In this document: in pieces, positions 32,603 to 46,762 of the stretch
How positions within the stretch are numbered: the first letter of the stretch is position 1
How the letters are laid out: every line of letters begins with the position of its first letter
NCBI GenBank assembly: GCA_029747585.1
Contig: JAPEVF010000001.1
Coordinates: 70,864 to 134,863 of the forward strand
Reading direction: 5' to 3'
Source: Pleurotus djamor
Lineage: Eukaryota; Basidiomycota; Agaricomycetes; Agaricales; Pleurotaceae
Length of the DNA: 64,000 bases
Notes under the pieces: model-generated
What the model saw: the letters and a program-made list of their open reading frames with translations, nothing else
The model's database searches: none
What the model was told of the DNA's origin: nothing
Made by a program: the position numbers and the translations under genes

Positions 32603-35122
32603 ATGCCTGCACATCCCCCAGAAATCTCAAGTCCACCCATGCAGGTCTTCTCAGAAAAAGATGATGTGAATAGTCGCGACGAGAATGACCCTCCTCGGCC
32701 TGCTTTTCTTCGAGGCACGAGGCTTACAGCCGCTCTGGCATTCGTCACTGGAACTGGCTTTACATTGTTTGGGTACGATGCTTGTCGTTCATGGAACTCA
32801 TAAATACTGAACCGCGTCTTCGCAGTTATGATCAAGGCGTCATGTCTGCCCTGTTGACGGCTAAGCAGGTCAGGCCCTCACTTTATTGGACTACATGAGT
32901 CTAACTTCGCTATGCATCAAATGAACAGTTCGAACAGGTGTTCCCTGAAACCATCGTCTCCAGCGAACACCCCAACCACGCCACCCTCCAGAGTTTCTTG
33001 GTTGCAATCTACGCACGTTTTGTATCTACGAACAAACCTGCTCGAAACATACTGACAATCGCGCATCTAGGAAATCGGTTGCTTGATCGGTGCGTTGTCA
33101 AACTTATGGATAGGTGATTGGCTTGGTCGCAGGAAGACTATCGCCGTAGGAGGCGTGGTCATGATCATCGGAGCTATTCTCCAAGCGGCATCCTATTCTT
33201 ATGCTCAGATGATCGTGGCACGAGTTATCACTGGTCTAGGGAACGGTTTGAACGTATTGATCTCCTTTCTAGTTGCAAATAAATATGCATTCCATCTTAC
33301 CCAGTACTTCACAGACTTCGACAGTTCCATCGTATCATGCCGAGACTTCCCCCGCCTCCAAGCGCGGTAGTTTGATCATGATTGAGGGAAGTTTGATCAC
33401 ATTCGGGATCATGCTTTCGTGAGTGCAACGAATTTGATCGAGTTGACCACTATTCAACGCCGCCTTATAGCTATGTCAGTCTCCACTCTACGAACTCGCC
33501 AATACGTGATAACTGATCTTTGATTTACGACCAGTGGATAGACTTTGCATTGTGCGGTTTATGTCTTCATCACGTCGTGTTTACTCGCCAACCTCTAAGC
33601 ACAGCTTCTGGGCAAAAGGCTCTTCTGCACAATGGCGAGCTCCCATCGCCCTGCAGATTGTTTTAGCACTTGTCCTAGTAATCTGTGTATGGTTTGTGAG
33701 TATCCCTTTGACATCTGATGTACCCTTTCCCCCACTGAAATGCGCACACTGTTCTCAGCTTCCTGAGTCTCCTCGCTGGTATCCTAAGTTTGTATATGCT
33801 TGATCTCTCGCATGCTCACGCGTGGTTTGGACAGGCTCATCAAAGCCGACAGAGAGCGAGAAGCCCTGCAAGTCATTTCTGACCTGGAAGATAAATCTCC
33901 CTCGGATCCCAGCGTTCAACAGACATACCATGCCATTAAGAAAGCTGTCCTCCTCGAGAAGGGCAGCGAAAAGACCCTGACATTGTCTGAATTATTCACG
34001 GGCGGTCGAAGTCAGAACTTTAGGCGAGCAACCCTCGGCGTGGTCATCCAATGTTTCCAACAGGTTGGTCTAGTCTTATGTCTTCCGTTTTCTCTCTTCC
34101 TAATGGAATTGTAGATCACTGGGATCAATATCATCACCTACTACGCAGTAAGCTGGCCATTTCTTCAACTACCAATGTTCTGACAACCTCCCGAAGACAA
34201 TCCTCTTTGAGCGGCTTGGTATTTCTGATGTTAAGTCAAGAATCATAGCGGCCTGCAATGGGACCGAGTATTTCCTAGCATCCTTCATCGCTATAGCTCT
34301 TATAGACCGCGTTGGCCGACGCAAGCTCATGCTTTTCGGAGCGGTAACTCAATCGTTGACCATGGTGCTTCTTGCCATTCTGGGAGCCGTTGCTACCCCG
34401 GCCGCCAATGTCGTTAGTGCGATCTTGCTATTTGTATTCAATACATTCTTTGCCATTGGGTGGTTGGGAATGACATGGCTATATGTGAGTGGGTGCTTTC
34501 CTGATTCGGGTCCTTACTGATTCGCACTCCAGCCCGCCGAAGTTGTTGGCTTGAGGATTCGCGCGCCAGCTAACGCCCTCAGCACCGCCAGCAATTGGAT
34601 GTGAGCAACATTTCTCACCATGTTGTTCTCTACCTACTCATAGAGGGTCAGATTCAATTTCCTGGTCGTGATGGTCACTGGCCCTGCCTTTGAGAACATT
34701 TCTTGGAGAACATACATCGGTTCGTGACCACGCAACTTGTGGTGACCCGGTTTCTCAATGGCTTCCTAAAGTATTTGCGTCTCTAAACGCGTTTATCGCA
34801 CCCATGGTGTACCTTTTCTTCCCAGGTGAATAACATCACGCTTCGCGGCCCGATGCTGGCTGACCATAGAGTAGAAACGGCAGGAAGATCTCTGGAAGGT
34901 AGAGATCTAACCACGATTCACTTAGCAGCGAGTATTCACATTACAATTCTAGATATGGACGTCATTTTCGCCCTGGCATACAACGAAGGCGTATCTCCGG
35001 TCTCCGTTTCCTTGCGAAAAGATCTTCCAGCTGCTGGAACACCAGAAGCAGATCGGATTTTGTTCCCGGATCGCGATGCTTCGCCTCAGAAGTCGGCTGA
35101 GTGCCTCAACGATGGCCCTTGA
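32603..35122 (+). CDS. MFS sugar transporter
   Basis: A hexose-type facilitator or H+ symporter in the plasma membrane. About 12 exons. The start MPAHPPEISSPPMQVF precedes FVTGTGFTLFGYDQGVMS (helix 1 with GYDQGV). Family signatures follow: GCLIGALSNLWIGDWLGRRK; MIVARVITGLGNG; WRAPIALQIVLAL with LPESPRWLIKADRE; FQQITGINIITYY; LIDRVGRRKLMLFG; and a C-terminus with FFPETAGRSLEDMD. R-x-G-R-R/K and PESPRW/PETxGRSLE are the classic sugar-porter motifs. Exon junctions at 33360-33840 needed non-obvious splice choices but restore frame. It converges with the IMP2 gene less than 100 bases away. Confidence 0.9.
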
Positions 35123-35220
35123 ATCAGCGGGGATCTGTGGACTTTGGCGTCCTGTACTCGCACACATGGTGACAGCCTCGCATATGAGTATAGCATACAT
35201 TTGTTTGGGATTAGAACAAT

Positions 35221-36087
35221 TCAGTCCGAATGAGGTCCGCCGCGTCTTAAAACGCGTGACTTCCGCCATTCAGCACGCTGGATAGCATCCATGACGCGTC
35301 GCTTTGTCCTCGAATCTGCGGGATTGATTGACTCTAAGGAGTGACTGTCAGGTACAGTCACAGGACCAAAGCGATCCAAAGGCCATAGAATGCAGACGAG
35401 CTTGGAATCGATGAGGGCACTCGGGATCTAAGGGTGTTCAAATCAGTTCCAAGTTGGCGTTATTGATACATGACATACAGGTCCCAAGCGGTTGCTATCG
35501 TCGGTATGGAAAGAGTCGTCACCTAAGTGACTCAATCTTGTCAATGAATTGCAAACTCAATTTGAGCTGCAGTTCGCACCTTCGACCCAAACGTGTCCTT
35601 CCGGGACCTTCACCTCTGGCTCTGGGTAAGGCGGGAGTGTCTGAACAATATCACCCCCAATAGCAAGGACGCGTTTAACTAGCATGAAGTGTGGATTTTC
35701 TGGAGAGCTGAGAGCTTCAGGATGAGTGGGCGTCCAGTCCCTTTCGAGAATATGGGAACTACGAACATTATTGCAACAATGTCACCGCGTTGATAAGATT
35801 GATGGGAAGCACGAATCGTGATTTTGTCGAATAAACCAAGGTCGCGCCATAGTGAAGTGTCTGGGTTAAGTGTGGGCTGGAGCAAGCAAAGCAAGTCGGT
35901 AAGTTGAGCGTTGGGATAGTCCGTTGAGAATCCATACCTGCATGCTACGACCCGTGATTAACTTAACATTGTAGAAGTAGTTAAGACCAGCTAATGCGAT
36001 CGGGGACCAGTAAAGAAATGCAGGAATTCGAGGGAGTCGGCCAGCATTGGGGCCAACGAACGAACGGAGCCTTCCGAAGAAAGACAT
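35221..36087 (-). CDS. IMP2: Mitochondrial inner membrane peptidase subunit 2
   Basis: A signal-peptidase-like (S26) protease that matures intermembrane-space proteins. Exon 1 is 36087-35938. The membrane anchor is FLYWSPIALAGLNYFYNV. The catalytic Ser lies in ITGRSMQPTLNPD and the general-base Lys in HFMLVKRVLAIGGD. Other family blocks are YQRGDIVAI, VKVPEGHVWVEGDDS, DSNRLGPIP, and WPLDRFG. These order exactly as in Imp2. The C-terminal tail is basic and somewhat longer than yeast Imp2. At least four introns. Confidence 0.93.
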
Positions 36088-36353
36088 CCAAGAAACCTAC
36101 AGTTATGGGCGTCTAGCTGCTCGCAGCCGGCTCCTAATCTCCCCAGATATCCACGACTGGGAGCAATGTAGCGAAAGCAGCAAAGCTCTATATTCTTATT
36201 ATACATATGTGTATGAAACAATTATAGTTCAAAAGTGAATATCACCGTTTTCGCAGCCTCTACACCAAGGCCGAGGATGCAAATCAAGAGCGCCCTGCGC
36301 CTGTGCGGCTCAGATACCCATGACTCAGAGTCCTGAACGATGTTTGTCAAGGC

Positions 36354-38189
36354 TTAGGAGAAACGGTGAGGGAGCGGACTCGGACTGACAGTGAGGGATT
36401 CGACAAGGAGGCAATGTGTGCCTTGCTCGATTGATTGGACAATCAAGATGTCCTGTAAATCTTCGTCGCTTGGTTGAGTTAACTCCCGAGATTCTAGGAG
36501 AAGGAGTCGATAGATNGATATTGTGTGTCGTCACGACCTTTAGAGGCAAGAAATACCTAGATACTTTGGAGGCGGATCGTTCGTGGATCGCTCTGGAAAC
36601 GAGAAGCAAGCATATCGAACGGTATCGAGCTGCTTCATGCAAGTTTCGAGAGGATACCATTCATAATTTTCCTACGGGTATTTAGCTGAGGCAAAAAGCA
36701 AGCAGCAAGGTCACGGCACTTACTGGGTCGGCAAGAAACGAAGGCGAATATTCGCCTTTGTAACGCATCTTGGGACACGAGTGGATATAATAGCCTCCAG
36801 AGATAAAATATCGGTATCATGCCGCTGAAGAAATACTGATTCCTACCCATGTACACAAATTTCATTTGCGATGCGCCCGCCGCGTTTATTTCGGAAGCGA
36901 GCGAAACCTCTCGGAAGGCACTAAGCTAGCGGCCACTACTCAGACGGTGTCAGAACGAACAGAATTAACTGACGGATACCTTTCCAAATGAGTATTTCTC
37001 CCAGGCCTTGTCGTAGATGAAGTATACACTCGATACGCAGGAGGGAAGAATGTCCAATACGGCGAGTGCAATCAACTTGCCATCAAGGCGATACAGTTGA
37101 TGGTACGACCCGTATGCGGCGGGGAGATGAGACGGAGGGGTTTCAGCGTAAGGTATTGGCTCAGACTGGTAGTGCATTTAAACAGTGGAGATGACAGTGA
37201 TTGGGCAGTGGGACGCACGCGAAGTGGCGAGTCACAAAGGAATCTTGTGAAGCCACGGGGTGTATTCTCTGTATCATGGTGAATATCTTCCTGATACCTT
37301 GAAATCGTTCAGTCGTGCGTTCACTTTATGACTACAGCATTGAGTGAGCAGACCTCTTGAAAAGTTGATACTTCTCATCTGTGAAACTAGAGGGCTCAAA
37401 CATTGTCTAGGTACTGTCAACTTTGGCGTTTTGACCTGGTGGGTCTGACCGACCTCGAAGCGATGCTTCGCATCACTTGATCCTGGCCAACCAGCTTCAC
37501 TCTCGTGGATAGATGTCACGAGAGTCGAAGGGATAGAGGAGGAAGACCTGAAGCACTTCGTTAGTTTTGTTCAGAATGATCCACCGATCCAACAGGGAAA
37601 TGCCCATGCTTTCTTGTATCGTCTGATCCCAATACATAGTTATTCCAGCTTTGCCAAAGAAGTCGGACATTCAGCACAAAGCGACGCGAGATAGAGTACA
37701 CAATCGACATTACCGACGGAGAATCTTGCGCTGACTCTTGGTAGGTTTGAACTGTAGGGCGTCGAGTCTTACACGAGGTAAGAGAGTAGGTAAGAAGGAT
37801 GGCATCTAGGACAGAGATGCACATACCTTATCGTGTACTGTGGACAACAAGATTGTCGTAGATCGGGTTTGTAACAGTAGGTGCCTGGAGTTGATATCAA
37901 GTCACCGGCTGGGATTGAGAAAGCAGGATATCAGACCTGAACGTCTCCAACCACGGTCAATCATGCGTTGATAGACCTATAAGCGTGATAGAGAGGTGAT
38001 GAGTCTACTGTGCAATCAAGTTCAGCCAGCTCCAGTTCGGCGCAATTCACTAACATCACAGGAGAGGGAAAGCGCGTCGAGACTGGCGGATTTTCGATGG
38101 AATGTACTGAGGCTACGCTGGCCAGGGGGACCGCAGTAGCCACAGGTTGACTCCTTTGGGTCATAAGGATAGACGAGCGAGATAACCAT
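36354..38189 (-). CDS. ATE1: Arginyl-tRNA-protein transferase ATE1
   Basis: Transfers Arg from tRNA to N-terminal Asp/Glu in the N-degron pathway. About 10 exons. The N-terminal domain starts [20 protein letters not shown], with the conserved Cys-rich [11 protein letters not shown] motif. Next come [20 protein letters not shown] and [27 protein letters not shown] and a C-terminal domain with [51 protein letters not shown] and EWYPLETC. These are hallmark ATE1 blocks. The last exon (after about 36560, with an N at about 36516) is less certain and the stop at 36354 is my best guess. Confidence 0.88.
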
Positions 38190-38962
38190 GGATGAGGAAT
38201 CTAACAGACTTGAAGCGCGCTTTGAGTAATGGTAGGGATAGTGTTCCCACAAGGAGAGAGAACCAATTGTCCATCTCTGAATACAAAGTAGTACACCGGG
38301 TTGCAGTTACACTGACACGATCCGTCGCATAATTGGGAGCTGAACTATCCTAATGGACGGTCATTGGGGCATCGGAGATGAGGGTAAATGGCTACGCACA
38401 AGAACTTCCTTTCATGAGCTCCATATTGTACTGCACATTCTTTCTGTACTTCGTCGAAAGATCAGCAGCCGTCTTAACCGAAGCGTTCGCGCGTATGATT
38501 TCCTATCAAGGCCTGATGAGAAACGGCAGGTGGGAGTAGCCTTTGTGACTGACTTCAAGACAGTGGTTGAGTTCGAGGATCATTTCTGTGCATTTCGACT
38601 AATTGGCCGAAAGCATATGAGGGCATAAACGGGAATAGGAATAATCGTGAAACGAACAGTGTTCTTGAGAATGCGTTCGAGGAGGACGGCTTGTCTTTCA
38701 GCGTGTGGATTCTCCATAGTTGGTGGGAAGCGAAAAAGATGCACGCGTCGCGTCGTGGTATAACGTGATCCAAATATGCAAAGGTGCGGCATCCACTGGG
38801 AGGTCAAACAGATAAGGTACAGAAAATATACAACAGTAATAGCAAGAAACGATGCATGGTGAGAGACAAAGATACACAACTAAGGAAGGAGACAAGCAAA
38901 ATATGGGATGCGCAAATCCAAGATCCAAAACTCTACGTATCCACGGACAAACGAGGGGCATG
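38190..38962. other. Intergenic: ATE1 upstream region
   Basis: A 773-base gap between the ATE1 start and the 3' end of the WIPI-like gene, both on the minus strand. Several short ORFs occur on both strands but none has recognisable motifs or splice support. It presumably holds the ATE1 promoter and the 3' UTR of the neighbour. Confidence 0.4.
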
Positions 38963-40497
38963 TCAAGTCCATCCATCCCACCTACCAAATCGTCTGAACT
39001 CCTCCAAGACACAATCGGTACCTTCTTTCTCCTTCCCGCGATCCTTATCTTTGCCTTTGCTCGTGCGAGAGGAAGATGAAGAGATGCTCGGATTGCGCGT
39101 GCGAGTGATAGCAGGGTGCTTGGGTGGTGATCCGGAAACGAGAGGCTTTGATAGGGGCGACGGAGAACTCGAGCCACTACGGGCTCCGGGAAGAGAAAGA
39201 CGATACCAGCATCCACCGTATGTGAGAGCTATAAGCTGGTACTCTGGATCTCGTTGCTGATCGGTTCGCGGAAGACTAACCCACCCCGCGACACAGCGAT
39301 CTTCATCAGGGAACTCGGAGGGAGGGCGTGTCCTTCCGGATGCAGAAGAGAGGGATATATGAGATGATTGGGTGGGTATACGGTACTGTGCGTAAGACCA
39401 TTCTGAATCAAAATACTTCGGATGAGGGACGCCATAAGTGGATAGAAGGGAGAATGGAGACTGGCGGTTCCTGGCAACCAGGAGGTCAGATAACAAGTAT
39501 AGACTGCCAAGAACCTTCACTTACGCAGAGTCTGATCCTAGGACGGCAAAGACGTGGACGGTTCCATTATCGCTCCAGACACATATCTCGCGCTCATCAG
39601 GCCGAAAGGCGAGTCCATATATATCAGCCTTGTTGGTGCCACGGCGGAGTTCTCGCACCAGCTTGCCTGATAACGTGTCCCAGATACGGATCAGGGTGCC
39701 TCGGGATGATGTAGTGGCTAGGAGATGACCAGAGGGCGGAACGGTCAATGTAGTGAGAGGGCTGTGATGGGCAGCTATCATTGACACTGGATTCTTATTA
39801 TGTTTCTTGGGCGGCTTCCTCGGAGGGGAGGACGATGGCGGGCCTTTGGGCACTGGCGGGGGACATTGTGGTAGATGGATGAGTTGGACATGTCCCATCT
39901 GTCTCCCAGCGATGGCGAGAAGAGTCGAGTATGTTCCAGTCGCCATTGCAAGTATACCTACACGTCTTCAAGTGTAAGTAATGCCTGGAAATCTGGAACG
40001 ATGCCGCTCACCTCGTGGATTGTCACAGGTGTCCCATTCTCCATACCGCGATACTTGCTTACCGACTTGGAAAACAACGACGCGACGTCGGAGACATACT
40101 GCGAGCCAGCCTCTTCTACAAGCTAGAGCACGTACTTTCTCTCGAAACTCTAGTTCTGCAACTTCGCCGCCACTTGCATCGTCCCATAAGATGACCTTAT
40201 TTGGAGGGTACAGAGGGCTCCGACCACCACCGACTAGGTAAAGGAGAGACGATGTATGACAAGGTACTGCAAACGCCAATGTACCACCAGAAAGTTCTGA
40301 TACGAGCATCCTTAATCGTCGGAAAGCTGCGATAAATGGGACATACCACGCTTTCGCACCAACTCTAGAGGAGAAGCACGATATATGGCGAAACCTTCTG
40401 GTTTGGAAACGGTGAAAATCTGAAAGTCTGCATCAAATCTTGCATCTATGATATTCACTGGATTTGTTGCAGTGATGGAATGGCGCGCCAAGTTCAT
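38963..40497 (-). CDS. PROPPIN/WIPI family protein, Hsv2/Atg18-like beta-propeller
   Basis: A PI3P/PI(3,5)P2-binding WD40 propeller of autophagy and endosome sorting. Exons include 40497-40347, 40296-40012 and 39957 to about 39524, then a last exon to 38963. Motifs: ARFDADFQIFTVSKPEGFAI, GGGRSPLYPPNKVILWDD, VRALACRRGWLAVCLRRRV, then LATTSSRGTLIRIWDT, and the lipid-binding LRRG signature in KLVRELRRGTNKADIYGLAF. The last blade has PKYFDSEWSYAQYR. A Ser/Pro-rich unstructured C-terminal tail follows. LRRG instead of FRRG and the blade order fit the WIPI3/4-Hsv2 branch more than Atg18 proper. Confidence 0.88.
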
Positions 40498-42074
40498 TGA
40501 TATGAGGTCGAGGAAGAGAACATGGTCTCTGGGAGGATATATTTGGAAATGTCACAGTCATTACATGGGCGCCACAGATATCGCCAGGGCGCCAAATGTC
40601 CTCATGAAATTTGGTTACACTTCACCACAACTACGATCGACCACGATTCGAGTAAGGAGTCGCTGCGGCCACGAGCTTGAGAGCTTGAGGCCTTGAGGCC
40701 TGGGGTACTTATAGGACAGGCAGTGTGTGCTACAGCCGCAGCAACTTAGTGGCCTCTTTCCTATGTGAGTACCCATCACCCCCAAACTCTCCCAACCTTT
40801 CCGAGCGTTTCTATTGCAGACTCGATAGCCTCAGCAGTATGAATCCGAGGGCAAGACCCGCCATTTACATCCAACAACCATGTAGTAATGTTAGGACGCC
40901 GAAGCCCACGGTTCAGCCCATTGGTCAAACGGTACCCAAGGTCAAAGGGAATGCTCGTCCAGTCCCGAGACCTCGTCCGAAACCGGTCATCGGAACGACG
41001 ATGCATGTCTAGTAGCGGAAGTCCCTATTCAAGTCAGATGGCCACCAATCCCAGCAATGCCCTGGCGCAGAAGGTATTACGGTTCACAAAAGACAAGTTT
41101 AGAATGTGTCCCTTCCAACACGCATCGGGGCCGCAGAGTGGGCCATGAACTTGAGGGTCTTAATTAAGGGACAACCTGGACTTGTGTACTTATGGGTACG
41201 GAACATTTCACACTTGTACCGAGGGGAGAATGAATAGTCCAGTGCAAGATTGCGAATTTTGCGCACTGCAGCCCAACTTCAAGCCGTTGGAAGGAGTTGC
41301 AGGTGCCTAGACCATGTGTGGTCGCGGCAAGATTAGAATACGACGAAGTCCTTCGACAAGCGTGCACAATCGCACAACACGGAAACATGTGCTGCTTTTC
41401 AATGTCTTGAAAGTGATCATGATCACGGATGACAGATCGGCCATTCGAGACCATCGACGTCGCTCAGTGAACGTGGAGGGGTCACTATTTTGACGATTAG
41501 GTAGTGTCAAGTTGGTGTCAGGTGTTGTTGATATGATGTGCCCTGGGACGGCGATTCCGGACTATGTTCTTTCGTCCCTTTCGACGCAAAGTTCGAGCCA
41601 AAATGCCAGGCGAGCGACCAAGCGATACACGAGGCTACGAGTGCTTATTGGAGTTTGAGAGGCAGCGAAAAGGCTACGCAGACTGCTTTGGCACCATTGG
41701 TAAATCGTTCTAGTCTTAGCGGTTAGAAATACCCATCGCTAACGCTGCTGTGAAGGAGATTAGGAGGTGGAAAGAGCTCGGTGATGTTCATCATTGTTGN
41801 TTTTTTCCGACAACCAACTGTTGCGGCTTCTCTGCCAATCTACATGGAACCTGTCCACACTTGTATGTAATGATTCTTCTCGTCAGCTTGGCTGCTTCTC
41901 CCATTCTTTGACACAGGGCCACAAATGATATACCCCGGAATGAGCACTATCTCACCGGCAGAGCCTGAGTCTGATCGCGTATGCTGCCATGCCATACTAT
42001 ATAACCCCCTCAATTCCGAAAGTCAACGGATCGGCACCTCCACTTTCCTTTGAACCCTGGGCCCCTTCGTCATC
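40498..42074. other. Gene-poor stretch with no recognised gene
   Basis: Nearly 1.6 kb between the WIPI-like start and the next gene. Small ORFs such as minus 40776-41006 and 41164-41454 have no motif or splice partners that I can support. Near 40675-40705 is a small CTTGAG repeat with an AGGCC-TTGA-GGCCT inverted repeat. A TATA element lies at 41998-42004. An N is at about 41800. Confidence 0.4.
41998..42004 (+). promoter_or_regulatory. TATA box of the low-complexity protein gene
   Basis: TATATAA starts 77 bases before the ATG at 42075, a normal core-promoter distance. Confidence 0.5.
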
Positions 42075-43509
42075 ATGAAGCCTGTCTCTTTCTTCCGAGG
42101 TGGCTGGCGTAGAAAGGAAAACAAATCTACATCCTCATCCAGTCCCTCCGTTTCTTCTTCTCCGAGCTCTTCACGTCCCGGTACAAGTAGTGCAATATCG
42201 ATGGTACCTACGCAACATCCCGAATCAGCCTTTCCTTTACGAACACAAGAGTATGCTAGAAGTGACGTCTCAGTCCCTTATTCCCAAACTTATGATCAAC
42301 GGAAACGGACATACTCTGCTAATGCTGCAGTATCAGACTCAGTAGGCCACCCTCCTTCTAGCGTCCCCATCAGGGTTAACCGAGTTTGTAGATCTCGAGC
42401 CGAACCCCACCGACACCGCCGAAACCCCANCGTCCTCGTCGACCACCTGGTCTCACCATCTCCACTGATCCATTTCCTCGAGACGAAGATGATGGAGATC
42501 TCACACCGCGACCNCCNTTCTCGGCACCACCGCAGTCAAAGAAGTCGACCCCTCGACCATCATACCGAAGAAGTCGGTCTGAACTTGAGCTCGACGGGAT
42601 CTGGCAGGGATTCGTCGCCGAGCTCGAGGAGGACTTCGATTTCTTGGACTTGCANTCCGTCGAAAACAGTCCTGAGAAATTGCATCGACGATGCTTCTCA
42701 AGGCGTGACAGGCCATCTACCTCGCCTCTCGACAAAACGAGTCCCCCTTCCCGCGTACCTCACCCATTCTCCCGGTCCATGTCCAACTTGTCTTCCCCTT
42801 CTAGANCAGTCTGTCACGAACCAATGCCGATTCGTTCTCCAGCGAAGCGTGCACCGATCACTGTGGATACTATATCTCTATTTCCCAATCCACCACCGCT
42901 CAACATTCGAAGGGGCAAGGCGCTCCCAAAACCTCTTGTTCTCCCTTCTTCACCAGCTATCCCGCTGCCACCCGCNTCTCCGTCCNTGAGCACGCCTGAC
43001 ACTACACCTGTGGCGACGCCAACTACACCCCGCTTTTGCCAATCTCCAGGGAGTCCTCATCGTGACCTCCCTACGCCGCCCTCCATTCTCAAGAAAAGAC
43101 CCACAACCTCAAGCTCCAGCCATCCTTCCATAGATGCCGGCACATCTCCCGCAATGTCTCCGCCTAGATCCCCATCAACATCAACGTTCGTACCCAGCCC
43201 TTCGATACGTCCTTTACGTCTGGCCCAATCCGCTTCTAACTTTCATATTGGCCAACCGAAGCACTCTGCATCTCACAAAGCAACCTTCAGCGAATCACAA
43301 ACTTTGGACAGAAGAAGAAACCAAAATACCATGTGCTTCCCGCCTCAAGGAATGTATTCTGAACCCCAACAGTCGTACCTGGTGAGTTTCCAGAACTTTA
43401 GCTTCGGATGAACAGCGATTGATCGCCTGTCTAACAGCAATCTAAAGGCAGAACACGCCCTGCCAACTCACATCAGCAGCCAGCCATCCGCTGGGGTCAT
43501 GTTGTTTGA
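42075..43509 (+). CDS. Low-complexity Ser/Pro-rich protein of unknown function
   Basis: The start MKPVSFFRGGWRRKENKS is followed by long Ser/Pro/Thr-rich sequence. It has recurring SP/TP sites and only one compact acidic segment, DGIWQGFVAELEEDFDFLD. An intron at about 43382-43438 leads to a short last exon ending in AIRWGHVV. Several Ns (42430, 42517, 42520, 42655, 42806, 42976, 42987) lie in the coding region. The frame changes near 42360-42430, so the assembled sequence cannot be translated straight through. The disordered, phosphosite-rich character suggests a scaffold or signalling protein, but no function is assigned. Confidence 0.6.
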
Positions 43510-43892
43510 ACAACTTGACTCCTNCNNGAACACTGATTACCACTCGCATCCCGTTNTTGATATTGATGAACATAGATGATACAGACCATCCNTCTGATAC
43601 ACTGACTACGCTCCCTTCGATGTTATCTAACTNTCCTTTTAGTGTAGTATTTATTGGCTTCCTTNGGAAGGAACGCCTTTCTGTATTTAACATCATTCAA
43701 TCACAATGATTTCGGCGGTGACTACATAGCGACTACATACATTGGAAGCGAAGAACAACTCATCTGTATATTAGATTCTGATGTACTATTATGCACAATG
43801 TATCCGCACGCAGTAGGGAGGCACGACTCCCATGTCAAGTCAGAGAAGCATTTTACGATAAGNCCAACTCCAGACAGAAAGTTGCTAGGTAC
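43510..43892. other. Intergenic with ambiguous bases; no gene seen
   Basis: A 383-base stretch between convergent genes (the low-complexity protein and VMA21) with at least six Ns. No supported ORF. It probably contains both 3' UTRs. Confidence 0.4.
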
Positions 43893-44291
43893 CTAGCGGG
43901 TTTTCTTCGTTTCCTGAGCCGAGCTTGCCGAAGAGGGGGTAGACTGTTGGTCCTCTAGAACAGATGTGATGATATACGCGACGAGGACCACATTGGCCGC
44001 TACGATAGCGGTGATAGCTGCATACGTTGCGTTACCTGAATATTCAGGAGCGCGTGANTACCAAGCCAAAGTAGTGAATTGAANGGGTGTACCTTCCCAG
44101 ACATAGTGTAGCGAGCCAAAGTAAGAAGTTAGCGGAAGCACTCCGAGGGCAAGCGTGAATATGGCTAATTTGAACAGAGTAGTGCTGCTGCCGAAGACCA
44201 TGAGCGGATTGGATGGAAAGCTCCGAAGCGCGTAGAAGTACCTGGCTGAAACCTGTTTATTTATTGATGCAGAGGCGGTTTGCTCAGCCAT
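43893..44291 (-). CDS. VMA21: Vacuolar ATPase assembly integral membrane protein VMA21
   Basis: An ER chaperone for assembly of the V-ATPase V0 sector. The start is ATG at 44291 (MAEQTASASINK). After an intron the first membrane helix reads TLFKLAIFTLALGVLPLTSY. An intron interrupts after LHYVWEG and the second helix is ATYAAITAIVAANVVLVAYI. The tail SVLEDQQ...KKTR is hydrophilic and basic at the end, as needed for ER retrieval. Two short helices joined by a small loop and the AAITAIVAAN block are diagnostic of VMA21. Two Ns lie inside the second intron. Confidence 0.92.
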   Translation of the reverse strand: MAEQTASASINKQVSARYFYALRSFPSNPLMVFGSSTTLFKLAIFTLALGVLPLTSYFGSLHYVWEGTPXQFTTLAWXSRAPEYSGNATYAAITAIVAANVVLVAYIITSVLEDQQSTPSSASSAQETKKTR

Positions 44292-44390
44292 GCCGTAGTA
44301 CTGGTGTCGTGTTGGAAGAAGGAGAAGGAAGAGGCGCTTATTTGATCGGTTCCATTTGCGAAGCGCTTGGTAGCGCGTCACCAAAACTAA
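44292..44390. promoter_or_regulatory. 99-base shared promoter between VMA21 and ALG8
   Basis: Divergent starts only about 100 bases apart. Both proteins act in the ER membrane, so coordinate expression is conceivable. That is inference from position. Confidence 0.4.
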
Positions 44391-46689
<2,299 letters not shown>

Positions 46690-46762
46690 TCGGGTTACTT
46701 ATCGCTCGCATCCTTTACACCACTCNACATCATNCCAGTAGCTCCATNCACCGCAAAGGAAT

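Noticed and set aside
35076..35285. Plus-strand frame between sugar transporter and IMP2
   Set aside because: It lies antisense to the IMP2 last exon; no motif.
38784..39260. Plus-strand open frame over the WIPI-like 3' end
   Set aside because: It overlaps the low-complexity tail of the WIPI-like gene in antisense and has no recognisable motif.
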